The translations under genes and the position numbers were made by a program. 64,000 nucleotides of DNA from Carposina sasakii (Eukaryota > Arthropoda > Insecta > Lepidoptera > Carposinidae), in NCBI GenBank assembly GCA_014607495.2, contig CP053157.1, forward strand, positions 1,302,001 through 1,366,000, read 5' to 3'. Under the pieces are notes generated by a model. That model was not told where the DNA came from and made no database searches. It was given only the letters and a program-made list of their open reading frames with translations. Positions 23,800-33,082 of this stretch are shown here, one piece after another (positions within the stretch are counted from its first letter, which is position 1; each line of letters opens with the position of its first letter).

Positions 23800-24068
23800 G
23801 GAGCCGCGTAGTGCCGGCAGAGTAGAGTTTGTACCACCCCTGCCTGCCCGTGGGTATCGTACGAGGTGATTAAGGGTTTCCGGGAGGTGGGCAGCAGCGC
23901 ATTCCCTACTGACAACATAGTCCGAAAATCACACTGCGGTCACCAACCCGCCTGCCCAGCGTGGTGACTATGGGCAAAACCTCTCTGTGGCAGTCGCCTT
24001 GTGGCGTGCCCTGTGGGAGGCCTACGTCCAGCAGTGGACTGCAATGAGCTGAAAAAGAAGAAGAAGAA
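23800..24068 (+). mobile_element. Family A repeat, full length
   Basis: GAGCCGCGTAGTGCCGGCAG, TTTGTACCACCCCTGCCTGC, GTATCGTACGAGGTGATTAA, GGGCAGCAGCGC, CCAACCCGCCTGCCCAGCGT and GGCCTACGTCCAGCAGTGGA, then CTGAAAAAGAAGAAGAAGAA as a (GAA)n tail. This is the clearest sense-strand copy. Confidence 0.85.
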
Positions 24069-24218
24069 TTGGTATTTGTAAGATTGGAAGAATATATGGA
24101 GTATGGAGATGTGAAGACGTTTGTTATTCTTTCACGCAAAATCAGCTCATACATCAGTCTAACACAAACGTTTTTAACCCCCGACGCAAAAAACGACGGG
24201 GTGTTATAAGTTTGACGT

Positions 24219-24247
24219 GTCTGTGTCTCTCTCTCTCTGTGTGTGTA
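24219..24247. repeat. (CT)n / (GT)n microsatellite
   Basis: A short CTCTCTCTCTCTCTG run passes into GTGTGTGTG. No gene is attached. Confidence 0.8.
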
Positions 24248-24317
24248 ATTATTAATGACGGTCACAAGTTAAGAATAACATGTTTGTTTGTAATTTCTTC
24301 AAGCTAATCAAGCCTAG

Positions 24318-24402
24318 TTTTATAAAATATTAATAAGAAAATGAAAAAAAAAAATCACCCGATTGAGATTTGAACTCACGACCACTCGCAAACTCGTAGG
24401 TT
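24318..24402 (-). mobile_element. SINE1, truncated
   Basis: The minus strand has GCGAGTGGTCGTGAGTTCAA, ATCTCAATCGGGTGATT and a T/A-rich tail with CTTATTAATATTTTATAA. The A-box half is gone. Confidence 0.75.
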
Positions 24403-25524
24403 TTTTTGAGGTTCACGTCAACAAAGGCTGTTCCATTTCAGACCACACCACAGCTCAAAAGGTATAGGGTTTGTAAATTCGCGTCTGGGATCTCGGGGTT
24501 CACGGGCGATCCCGGGCTTGTCGGCGATCCCGGGCGGTTAATCCGCGATATCAGATAGGTGTCCACACTCCGTATCACATGCGATAAGTTTCTAAGGATT
24601 GTCTAAGCGTTAAATAGCTTGTTATCGTGTGTTCTCGTGTGGAATATCAAACAGCTAGCTTGAGAAAACTTCGTTTATGGTATGCATTTTTAAGATAGTG
24701 TAAATACAGTATATAAACGTACAGATGTATACATACAGGGTGTGAGTTAAAGTTAGGAAAATACTATAATTGAATAGTTAAATAAGTGCCATTATGTTAA
24801 ATGAAACTGCCAGTAAATTAATAAGTGTTTTTTTGCTTGCAGGAAATGCGTTTTGGATTGGATTATCCGCTGTTTGCTATTCGCGGCTATTGTGTCGTTC
24901 GTATTTATTTATTAATTCAGATAAAAGATATTAAAACTGAATATAACGCCCCATGTATGACTCGCGCTATATGGGCTCTTTGGAGAGTTTATAAGTCATT
25001 AGAACGTATTTACGCTTACCTTTTTTTGGATGACTACATGTATTATAACATAAACGAAACACCATATTGGTGCTCATAAAAAATCTAATAATATTCCGAA
25101 TTGTCCAGTGAAAAAATAATTTACGCATCAGAATCATGACCTGAAGTCAGCATCTCAATGTTTGCCTCTCAGCCACTTACACCCTGTAGACTTAAAAGTT
25201 TGTGTCTGCGTTATTTTTCTTACTTGATATCGTGGAGATATTATCGTGCCACTTAAATCTAATGGTGTTTTGTTATACCTTCACTCTACTAGAGTAAGTA
25301 CGAGTATGCGATCTTGGCATTCTACACACGTATCCATGAAGAAAGATTTACTTGATAAATATAGTCCACTAGCGGCTGCCCGCGACTTTATCCGCGTACG
25401 AGTAACACAGCCATATGTATGTATGTAATTCGTATCATGAATCCACAAACCTACATATAAAAATGAATCCCTATTACGGATGGATAATTTCTCTCACTCT
25501 TTTTTTGTTATGTTAGTTATTGTC
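24403..25524. other. Gene-free stretch
   Basis: An 84-codon open frame at 24825-25079 has no recognised motif. 25128-25190 is the dispersed AATCATGACCTGAAGTCAGC repeat, and 25362-25412 (CCACTAGCGGCTGCCCGCGA) is an antisense Helitron-like terminus. Confidence 0.45.
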
Positions 25525-25720
25525 AAGAAATGGATATTATATCACATTTTTATTTTTCAAGATTGTATGAAAACTCCTGAGATATTTAAAAATTCTCCAT
25601 ACTATCGGGAAAATTAAACATGTGATTTCGGATCTCAAATTTTGTAGATAGGTTCTCTATAGTGGGCTATTTACATAGCTTTTCGCTTAATATACCTACC
25701 CTTTTTGTCACACCCTGTAA
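25525..25720. mobile_element. Family C MITE, one end missing
   Basis: Inner inverted blocks are present (TTCAAGATTGTATGAAAACT, ACTATCGGGAAAATTAAACA), then TAGGTTCTCTATAGTGGGCT, CATAGCTTTTCGCTTAATAT and CACACCCTGTA at the right. The left third is lacking. Confidence 0.75.
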
Positions 25721-25905
25721 TAATATATATAAGTTTCAACAGATTATAGGCACCGAAGATATCTTAAGTTGGTAGTTTACGTAAAAACCGTAAGTTGCAA
25801 AACAATTTTTTTTTTATTTAACAAAAGTGTTTTTTTTTTAAAGTCTTTAACTAAAGTGTCGGTAACTGTAGAGGTATGGTTTCCACGAATGGCGGTTCTG
25901 TCTTA

Positions 25906-26101
25906 TCATCATCATCATCATCATCAGTCTATTGCAGTCCACTGCTGGACGTAGGCCTCCCCCAGGGCCCGCCACAAGACTGCCATAGGGGGTATTTGCC
26001 CATAGTCACCACGCTGGGCAGGCGGGTTGGTGACCGCAATTTGTATTTTGGACTATGTTGTCAACACGGGAGGCGCTGCTGCCCACCTACCGGAAACCCG
26101 T
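25906..26101 (-). mobile_element. Family A repeat with (GAT)n tail
   Basis: The plus strand starts with (ATC)n, then AGTCTATTGCAGTCCACTGC, TGGACGTAGGCCTCCCCCAG, CATAGTCACCACGCTGGGCA and GGAGGCGCTGCTGCCCACCT. The trinucleotide tail here is GAT rather than GAA. Confidence 0.8.
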
Positions 26102-26776
26102 CTTATAGCGGCTGAGAAACTTTTTACATATCGGCACCGTAAAGACGGCTTGCCTTTTGCATTCGTACTGCTGATAACGGCGCCGCAATAATTCTAGGAA
26201 ACCATTGCTCAATTCTATTGAAAAAGTCCAATTTTTTACTACGATTTTCTGGATGTACCAGCAGACCATGAATGGCGAACAATATTTTCCGAGTAAAATA
26301 TTTAAAATGCCGAACTCACTGGTCTGCAAAGCTGATAGTTCATTCGATTGAAAAATATATTTTACCTTGGAATAGAACCAGTAGGTAATTCTAAGCTCTG
26401 CTATTCGTCTGCGTAAACCTTAGGAATCTCGTTTTTTTTGTTCACAATTTGATTACAATCATACTACCTATATAAAAGTATTTAGATCGGTATATTAATA
26501 AATCATTAATAGTAATTAATTAATAGTAGATTAATTAATAGCAGATTAATAAATTTTTTGATTTCTTTATTAATTATTTTAAATCATTGTATTTAACAAA
26601 TATTAATCTTAAGATTCTCTTATTCATCTCATGATAATTTTGTTTTAGTATTATTGATCTGAATAAAATTTAATTTTCTTACATACATATCGGTGATTCT
26701 ATTTTATGTGCATTTATTGATTTGCAACCTTACCAGCTCTAATTAGATAGTAAAAACTGAGGTTATAAACCTATAC
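26102..26776. other. Gene-free AT-rich stretch
   Basis: Very AT-rich, with TTAATTAATAG-type repeats near 26505-26550. No gene is seen. Confidence 0.4.
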
Positions 26777-27062
26777 TACAGGGTGTAACAAAAGGGGTAT
26801 GTTAAGCGAAAAGCTATGTAAATAACCCACTAAAATGAACCAACCTACAAAATTTCAGACTCGAAATCACAAGTAAAATAAATAATTTAAATTTTAAAAT
26901 AATTTTTCAAATAGTATGGAGTATTCCTAAACAACTCAGGAATGTTAATACAATCTTAAATATCTTAAATCTTAAAATAAACATGTGATTACGAAATAGG
27001 TTCTCTAAGTGGGCTATTTACATAGCTTTTAGCTTAACATACCCTTTCTGTTACACCCTGTA
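26777..27062. mobile_element. Family C palindromic MITE, full length
   Basis: TACAGGGTGTAACAAAAGGG at the left is mirrored by CCCTTTCTGTTACACCCTGT at the right, and GTTAAGCGAAAAGCTATGTA by TACATAGCTTTTAGCTTAAC. The arms approach 130 bp each. The right TA is shared with the adjoining family B element. Confidence 0.85.
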
Positions 27063-27330
27063 TACAGGATGATTTTTGGTCGTCAACGTTCCCGAAAACT
27101 ACGGAATCTCCTCATCATCACGATAATTTTTCTCCATGGAAAAAGTGGGAAGTGTCTAGTTTCCAAAATATTGAGGCCAAAGTTGAGAAAATAGACTGCG
27201 TTTTTCTGCATAAATGCAGATTGATGCGTGTAGCAAGATTTTTCCACGATAAAAAATTAATATCTGTCTATGAAAAAACTAGCATAAACACTGGACACTA
27301 TAAATTCCGCCCGATCAAGAAATTTAAAAT
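27063..27330 (+). mobile_element. Family B MITE, right end missing
   Basis: TACAGGATGATTTTTGGTCG, ACTACGGAATCTCCTCATCA, GACTGCGTTTTTCTGCATAA and ACACTGGACACTATAAATTC, then truncation after CGATCAAGAAATTTA. It begins exactly at the TA that ends the family C element. Confidence 0.8.
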
Positions 27331-27397
27331 ATTGACTATATTTTTGTAATGATAAATTATAGAATACTCGTAGGCCTATTTATTTGAAAATACATAT

Positions 27398-28860
27398 GTA
27401 ACTAGTGGACGCCCGAGACTCCGTCCGCGTGGACTACAGAAGAACAAAATGTCGAAATTATCCGGGATAAAAACATTTTTCCGGGATAAAATGTAGCCTA
27501 AATGTTAAGTGGGACCTGTCACAATATATTCCTGAAAACTGCATCGAAATCAAAAATTATAAAAATAATTCATTTGGGTACTATTGCGTTGATAAAGGTC
27601 TCCTATAATATTTTTTCTCATATATCTTCTATGTACAGACAGCGATCCGTTACATTTTTATTATATGTACCTAAATGGCTGGATCAATTTTGAGGAAATT
27701 TTGTGTGTGTTATATGTGTTCTAGTGGGTTCGAGAATAGTTTAGTTAGATTCTCAATTCAGTCACCGAAATTTTGTGCAGTACACGCGGACGGAGTCCAA
27801 AAATATTATTTAGTTGACCAAATTGTAAATATAAACTTTTCTCGAACCCACTGGAATACGCACAAAAGATTCCATCAAAATCGGTGCAGCCGTTTAGAAG
27901 TCCATTACAAACACACGAACATAAGATTTAAATATATCAAGATAAAGAAAAGGAAACAATTCCGTGATATAACAACCATCTACCGGGCGTAACTGAAACT
28001 AAAGTATCCTTTCCTGTCCTGCCGGATCCTATGTAAAAGGTTCTAACTAACATTAACAACAATATAAATCTTCTATTCGTGTGTTTGTAATTGAACTCCT
28101 TCAAAACAGCTAGACCTATTTTGATGAAATTTTTTTCATATATTCAAGTGGGTTCGAGGATAGTTTTGATTCACAATTCGGTCAAACTCATTTTGTTTTT
28201 TCAGAAGTCCACGCGGACGGAGTCCAAAAACATTATTTAGTTGATCGAATTATGAATCTAAACTATTCTCGAACTTACTTGAATACACACAAAAAATTTC
28301 ATCAAAATCGGTCTAGTAGTTTAGAAGGAAATCCACTACAAACGCAAGAATAGATGATTTATTTATGTAAGGAAAAGGAAACATTCCCGAGATATAACAA
28401 CCATTTACCGGGCGTAACTGAAACTAAAGTATATTTTTGAATATTCGAGACAGCGATTGCACCGCAGTCTGCCGGATCCTATGTAAAAAGTTCTAACATA
28501 TACAACAATATAAATCTTCTTTTCATGTGGTTTTAATTGAACTCCTTCTAAACGGCTGGACCAATTTTGATGAAATTTTTTGTGCGTGTTCCAGTGGGTT
28601 CGAGGATGGTTTAGCTTTTGCTAACAAATCGTTAACTTTAGCTAACAATTTGGTCAATTAAATAATGTTTTTGGACTCCGTCTGCGTGGACTGCAGAGAA
28701 AACAAAATGTCGTTAACCGAATCGTAAATCTAAACCATTCTCGAACTCACTTGAACACACACACAAAATTTCATCAAAATTAGCTCAGCCGTTTAGAGGG
28801 AAATCCATTACAAACACACAAACAGAAGATTTTTATATATAAAGATATATACGTGTATAT
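27398..28860 (-). mobile_element. Helitron-like element with three tandem units of about 430 bp
   Basis: The end CTAGTGGACGCCCGAGACTC, CGTCCGCGTGGACT matches Helitron-like termini. Inside, the unit GGAT/ACCAATTTTG(A)G/TGAAATT recurs at 27680, 28112 and 28558, each followed by GTGGGTTCGAGAATAG-type sequence and an inverted partner (CTCGAACCCACTGGAATACG, then CATCAAAATCGG). CCGGGCGTAACTGAAACTAA and TGCCGGATCCTATGTAAAA recur at the same spacing. Confidence 0.75.
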
Positions 28861-28969
28861 TATACACGTACAGACACAAACAACGTAGAACAAGGTATAG
28901 AAAGTAACACCTAAAAATGACAATCGACAAATAAGTTTGTGAATGCTTTCATGTCGAATAAGCTATTAC

Positions 28970-29199
28970 GCCTTGAGCACACCGGATGCGTATGCGTACA
29001 CGTAAGCGTAGTTGTAACGTACCTCTGAGTTGTAATGTATGGAACTGTATAGGCACGGGCAGACCAGATGCGTATGCGTAGACGTAAGCGTAGACGTCAA
29101 GCGGTGTGTCCTGTCTTATACAGTTCCATACCTTAGAACTCAGAGGTACGTGTACGTCTAAGCTTACGGGTACGCATATGCACTCGGTGTGCTCGAGGC
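28970..29199. mobile_element. Palindromic MITE with GAGCACACC ends
   Basis: GCCTTGAGCACACCGG at the left pairs with the right end TCGGTGTGCTCGAGGC. Inside, GTATGCGTACACGTAAGCGT pairs with ACGTCTAAGCTTACGGGTAC, and CCTCTGAGTTGTAATGTATG with CATACCTTAGAACTCAGAGG. TTA lies at or next to each end, suggesting a PIF/Harbinger-type target. Confidence 0.75.
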
Positions 29200-29629
29200 T
29201 TAAGAATTTTCTGTTTTTTAAAATAATGGAATAGATTATTAATAGCTTTTTAAATATGTACGTACATACGACAGCTAAAAACGATTTAAATTTTTTTAAA
29301 ATTAATAATATATTTTTGTGTAACGTTATGAGCAATCAAACAGACTGCGACATAGTATAATGTGCAGCATCATATAAGATAACAATAAATTATCGTTCAA
29401 GTCTCTTACGTAGTTGTACAGAGGTCACTTTTATAAATAAGGTTGTTTACACTTAGTATTTGCCATACAATCTGTCCTTATAGCAGATTCCACGTAGATA
29501 TAAATTTATATTAAAAATTTTATACCTTCCACACCAAAAAGAGATAAAGCTGTTCTATAGTAAACGTTATAATATGATGTCAGATATTTAGTGCAGGCAT
29601 TTTACAAATAACATAGGTACATCACTTGT
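29200..29629. other. Gene-free stretch
   Basis: AT-rich, no gene or named repeat seen. Confidence 0.4.
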
Positions 29630-29800
29630 GCTGATGCGGGCCTTCATTAGAATATCATCTGCATCTCTTTCTGTGCATGTCGTAAGAGTGGAGTAAGGAA
29701 CTCGGGCATTCTGTCAAGCGATAAGTTAGCAACTAGTCCCTGATCATTTCCATCTGTCCCCACAATGCTAATCTCCTTTATGAGCCTGCAGTTCTACCCC
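29630..29800 (-). mobile_element. Family E repeat, long copy
   Basis: GTGCTGATGCGGGCCTTCAT, GTGCATGTCGTAAGAGTGGA, ACTCGGGCATTCTGTCAAGC, CAACTAGTCCCTGATCATTT, CATCTGTCCCCACAATGCTA and TATGAGCCTGCAGTTCT. It defines the TGAGCCTGCAGTTCT end of the family. Confidence 0.75.
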
Positions 29801-30211
29801 ATTTCAAAACCACAGCCGTGTCTATCTGTGGTTATGTACATAATCCTCAGACAGGGAGGGCAGTAGTGTGCAAAATGCACTTCCACTTTTGAGCAAGATT
29901 TCGCATTGATGTTCGTTGTCGTATCACTCCCACCAAATAGACATCACGTGACTTGACGTGATTATGGCTTCCTATTCGAGCGAACACGTCAATGACGAAC
30001 CTCTATAGACACCATCGACAAATAATGTTACATGGTCTAAGAGCTCAGTTTACAGTCAACCTTATTTTCAAATACGAACTACGATGAAGATAACCTCATT
30101 TGTTTAATATAAAAAAAAACGACTGCGTGAAAATTTGGCCTAGTGTCACTCTGAAGACAATGACAAATCCAATGATACCTCTCTAGCTCAAATGCGACAA
30201 GCTGTTTAGAT
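29801..30211. other. Gene-free stretch
   Basis: 30150-30211 is a dispersed repeat (TAGCTCAAATGCGACAAGCT) that hosts the hAT-like element. Before it, nothing is recognised. Confidence 0.45.
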
Positions 30212-30219
30212 TCTAGAGC

Positions 30220-30858
30220 AGCTGTCGTCACACTTTACTGACCAAGGGCCGCACATGACAATGTGAGTGTCAGCATCGGGCCGCGGACTATGTAAAAGCG
30301 CTAAAAGCCGGAAAGACCAGCCTATTTGGCCGGACATTTGGGTAAAAAAGCCGGACACCTTATTTTATTTATGGCTTTATGTCTTTTCCTTTCTCTCTTT
30401 TCATTCCAAGAATTTGTGGAGTTTACGAAGAAAGTGAAAACTCTGCTTAAGTATAGATAGAATACATGCGCGTGCGAATTTGTTTCTCATATTTAGCACG
30501 TAACTCACGTAAGTTGCCGATTACTTCATAAACTATACAGAGAATGTGTGACCATTGCTAAAGCATGAGATAGGTTACATCCGGGTAGACATCTAAACAT
30601 TTATCATGTTGGTAAAATCTTCATGTAACTTGTAAGCGATTTTTCCAAACGTCAGATTATCAGAAGAATAAAATTGATGCTGTCTTGCTCTCAAACTTGG
30701 TGAAGATCGAGACAGTATCAACTTTACTTTTCAAATAGGCTGTTATTGTATCTGACGTTCGGAAAAATCGGCCCTTAATCTATTTATTTTGTCGCGGGCC
30801 GTACAAATAATGGCAGAGGGCCGCATGCGGCCCGAGGGCCGCCTTTGACAACCACGGC
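30220..30858. mobile_element. hAT-like non-autonomous element
   Basis: The 639-bp element starts AGCTGTCGTCACACTTTACT and ends GGGCCGCCTTTGACAACCAC, GGC. The ends are imperfect inverted repeats of hAT type (compare AGCCGTGGTTGTCAAAGG). TCTAGAGC at 30212-30219 is repeated exactly at 30859-30866, an 8-bp target duplication. The unbroken host sequence (TCTAGAGCGTGCCAAAGAAA) is seen at other loci. No transposase is seen. Confidence 0.8.
30633..30777. mobile_element. Family H palindromic MITE inside the hAT-like element
   Basis: GCGATTTTTCCAAACGTCAG with GAATAAAATTGATGCTGTCT is mirrored by GAGACAGTATCAACTTTACT and CTGACGTTCGGAAAAATCGG. It is nested in the hAT-like element, so it is the younger of the two insertions. 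Confidence 0.8.
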
Positions 30859-31159
30859 TCTAGAGCGTGCCAAAGAAATAGACATACAAACATAGGAAAA
30901 ACATAACGCTCATCTGGTGCAGACGGGTAAAAATAATGTTCGTGTTCTACTTCGGCAAATAGTTCGGCGCAAATTGAACGTAATAACACCAATCTCACCC
31001 AGCTTACAATTTTATTGGTTGAGTGACGCTTGTAAGTCAATTACTAGGTCATACCTTGTACAGTCGCAGATATAACAATTTTAAAACATAGAAAAAATGT
31101 ACAATGGTGATTTTTAAGAGATCTTATTATTTCGCTATTGTCGAAACATCGAGATATTA

Positions 31160-31406
31160 TACAGGGTGTAAGCGAAAAGCTATGTAAATAGCCCACTGTA
31201 GAGAACCTATCCACAAAATTTGAGACCCGAAATCACATGTTTATTTTTCCCGATAGTATAGGGAATTTATAAATATCTCAGGAATTTTCATACAATCTTG
31301 AAAAATAAAAATGTGATTTCGAGTCTCAAATTTTGGAAATAGGTTCTCTATAGTGGGCTATTTACATAGCTTTTCGCTTAACATACCCTTTCTGTTACAT
31401 CCTGTA
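31160..31406. mobile_element. Family C palindromic MITE, full length
   Basis: TACAGGGTGTAAGCGAAAAG, CTATGTAAATAGCCCACTGT and AGAGAACCTATCCACAAAAT are mirrored by ATTTTGGAAATAGGTTCTCT, ATAGTGGGCTATTTACATAG and CTTTCTGTTACATCCTGTA. The arms are over 100 bp each, a near-perfect hairpin. Confidence 0.85.
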
Positions 31407-31504
31407 TAACAACTTTTTAGAAGGAAGTAACTTGACATAGCATTTTAGACTTTAGAGGAAATACATACTCGTACATAATTATTATTACAGCAGTCATGCC
31501 TATT

Positions 31505-31720
31505 TGAGGGCCGATTGGTGTAGTTGGTAGTGGATCTAGTGGTAATTTTTTAGAAAAATCCGTATAGGCCCGTGTGTGGTATCGAACTCACGCCTCCCGA
31601 CTTAAAGGCTAGCTTTTAGCGTCAGAGCCTCGTCCTTAAAATAACAGGGTGCTCCATGTACAGGTGAGGTTGACTTTGGGTGAAAATAGCGATGTAGAAT
31701 CTAGTTGTGTGCCCATCTTA
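31505..31720. mobile_element. Mixed SINE fragments
   Basis: 31508-31535 is a SINE2-type head (GGCCGATTGGTGTAGTTGGT). 31565-31612 is a tRNA-like B-box region on the minus strand (TATCGAACTCACGCCTCCCG). 31620-31680 matches the repeat in CYP9 intron 2. Confidence 0.5.
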
Positions 31721-31944
31721 TGCTTGTTAAATAGTTTAAGAAAAGACATTTAATATTGTTTGCCATTGTAGCGGAGCCATCTATCGGATGCAGGAGAGAA
31801 CCACTATCGAATGCAAGATCCTAGAACGCGATATCGAAGTTTCTCACAATGATTGGAATATATACATGGGCCAAACAACTACTAGTGGCCCGGTGGGGCC
31901 GAAAGCGCTTCCCTTTTGACCACCCCCACAGCATTTATCTTAAC

Positions 31945-32005
31945 ATGCACGGAAGAAGATACAGCTGATGTATTCTAGTAAAGCCCCGCATCAGCACAGG
32001 AAAAT
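31945..32005 (+). mobile_element. Family E terminal fragment
   Basis: ACATGCACGGAAGAAGATAC, AGCTGATGTATTCTAGTAAA and GCCCCGCATCAGCACAGG form the outer end of family E. Confidence 0.7.
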
Positions 32006-32699
32006 AACATATTCTGGTAGCAAATTAGGATTCTCTAATTGGTATCAGAATTTCCATTACACAAAGCCGTCAATTCAGTAATTGATATCTGCATAATTCA
32101 CTGAACCCGAATATATATACCACTAACATCTTGTTGAAGGTCAGGTCTATCAAACTGGGGGACACAGTGTACGTATCAAACAGTAGATCAAATCAATAAT
32201 TTTTTGCTCTGTTCATATCTACGTTGGGTCGACGTAGTATGTATTGTGTTAGATTCGACACTATCGACCATCATCTTGTTAGTCAAACATTCATCTATTC
32301 ATCGTCTTGTTAGTCTCTCTGTATATTTCACATAGTCTAGTCAACGCTTTTATTTATCGTCTTCAACATAGTCGAAATAACATTTTAAGCCTACAAAGGT
32401 AAGATAACCACTGTCTCTTGATGGCAAATGACTTATGTTCACAATGATTGCGTTACTATGAATTTTATAATAGCAGGGTTGTTTTGGACAGAAGTGATAT
32501 AGACTAGAGAAGTAGACATCTCTATTCTGAGGGCTTGGATATTACAAGCGACAGTGAAATTAGCAAAGCTATCGTAATATTTGTACCAGTAGCGGACAGC
32601 GGTGATACTTTATCACGTCATTTAACGAACACGCTAAATGAAGGCTTTTTATTGAAGGAAACATTTAGATGACTTTGCAAACTTTCCTATCGCTCGTAA
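32006..32699. other. Upstream flank of the CYP9 gene
   Basis: It contains no recognised coding exon. GCGACAGTGAAATTAGCAAA, GCTATCGTAATATTTGTACC near 32550 recurs with changes at 2642, a dispersed repeat. Otherwise it is unassigned DNA that could hold distal regulatory sites. Confidence 0.4.
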
Positions 32700-32873
32700 A
32701 ACTGTTGCATCTAAGTACATGTTGTTAGACTGCATTATCAATACCATAATAATTATCTACACTGTGTACAAAACAGAGTTAACTATATCAATGCAGATAG
32801 GTATATTGTTTATTGACGTGTCGGTGATTGTGTTGTTTAGAACTAAACTAAAACTTGCGTAGAAGACACGACA
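32700..32873 (+). promoter_or_regulatory. Proximal upstream region and 5' leader of the CYP9 gene
   Basis: The base order just before the ATG is gacacgacaATG, with A at -3, a good insect start context. The preceding 170 bases are AT-rich. No unambiguous TATA box or initiator stands out, although an ACTATATCAATG stretch lies near 32783. This marks where the core promoter and leader should be; it is not a mapped promoter. Confidence 0.3.
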
Positions 32874-33082
32874 ATGTTAATCGAAATATTCATTTTCGTT
32901 GTGACATGTATGTTGACGTATTACCTTTACACTCACAAGAAGATAGTGGATAATTATAAGAAAAATGGCGTTAAATATATCCCTGGAGTACCGATATTTG
33001 GGAACGTATTGAGAAGCACCTTCAAGAAGTGTCATATGGTGGATGATATTGATGCTGTTTATAGAAAATTTCCCAATGAAAA
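32874..33082 (+). CDS. CYP9 exon 1 (residues 1-69, membrane anchor)
   Basis: It encodes the initiator Met, one hydrophobic helix (about residues 2-20), a basic stretch (HKK) that would stay cytosolic, and the proline hinge PGVPIFGN. The donor is GTAAGT at 33083 and the exon ends after two bases of codon 70. The open frame that runs on past the donor to a later stop is intron and contains an antisense SINE. Confidence 0.95.

Noticed and set aside
27675..27992. A 105-codon open frame
   Set aside because: It is inside a Helitron-like repeat unit that recurs twice downstream with stops in the same frame.
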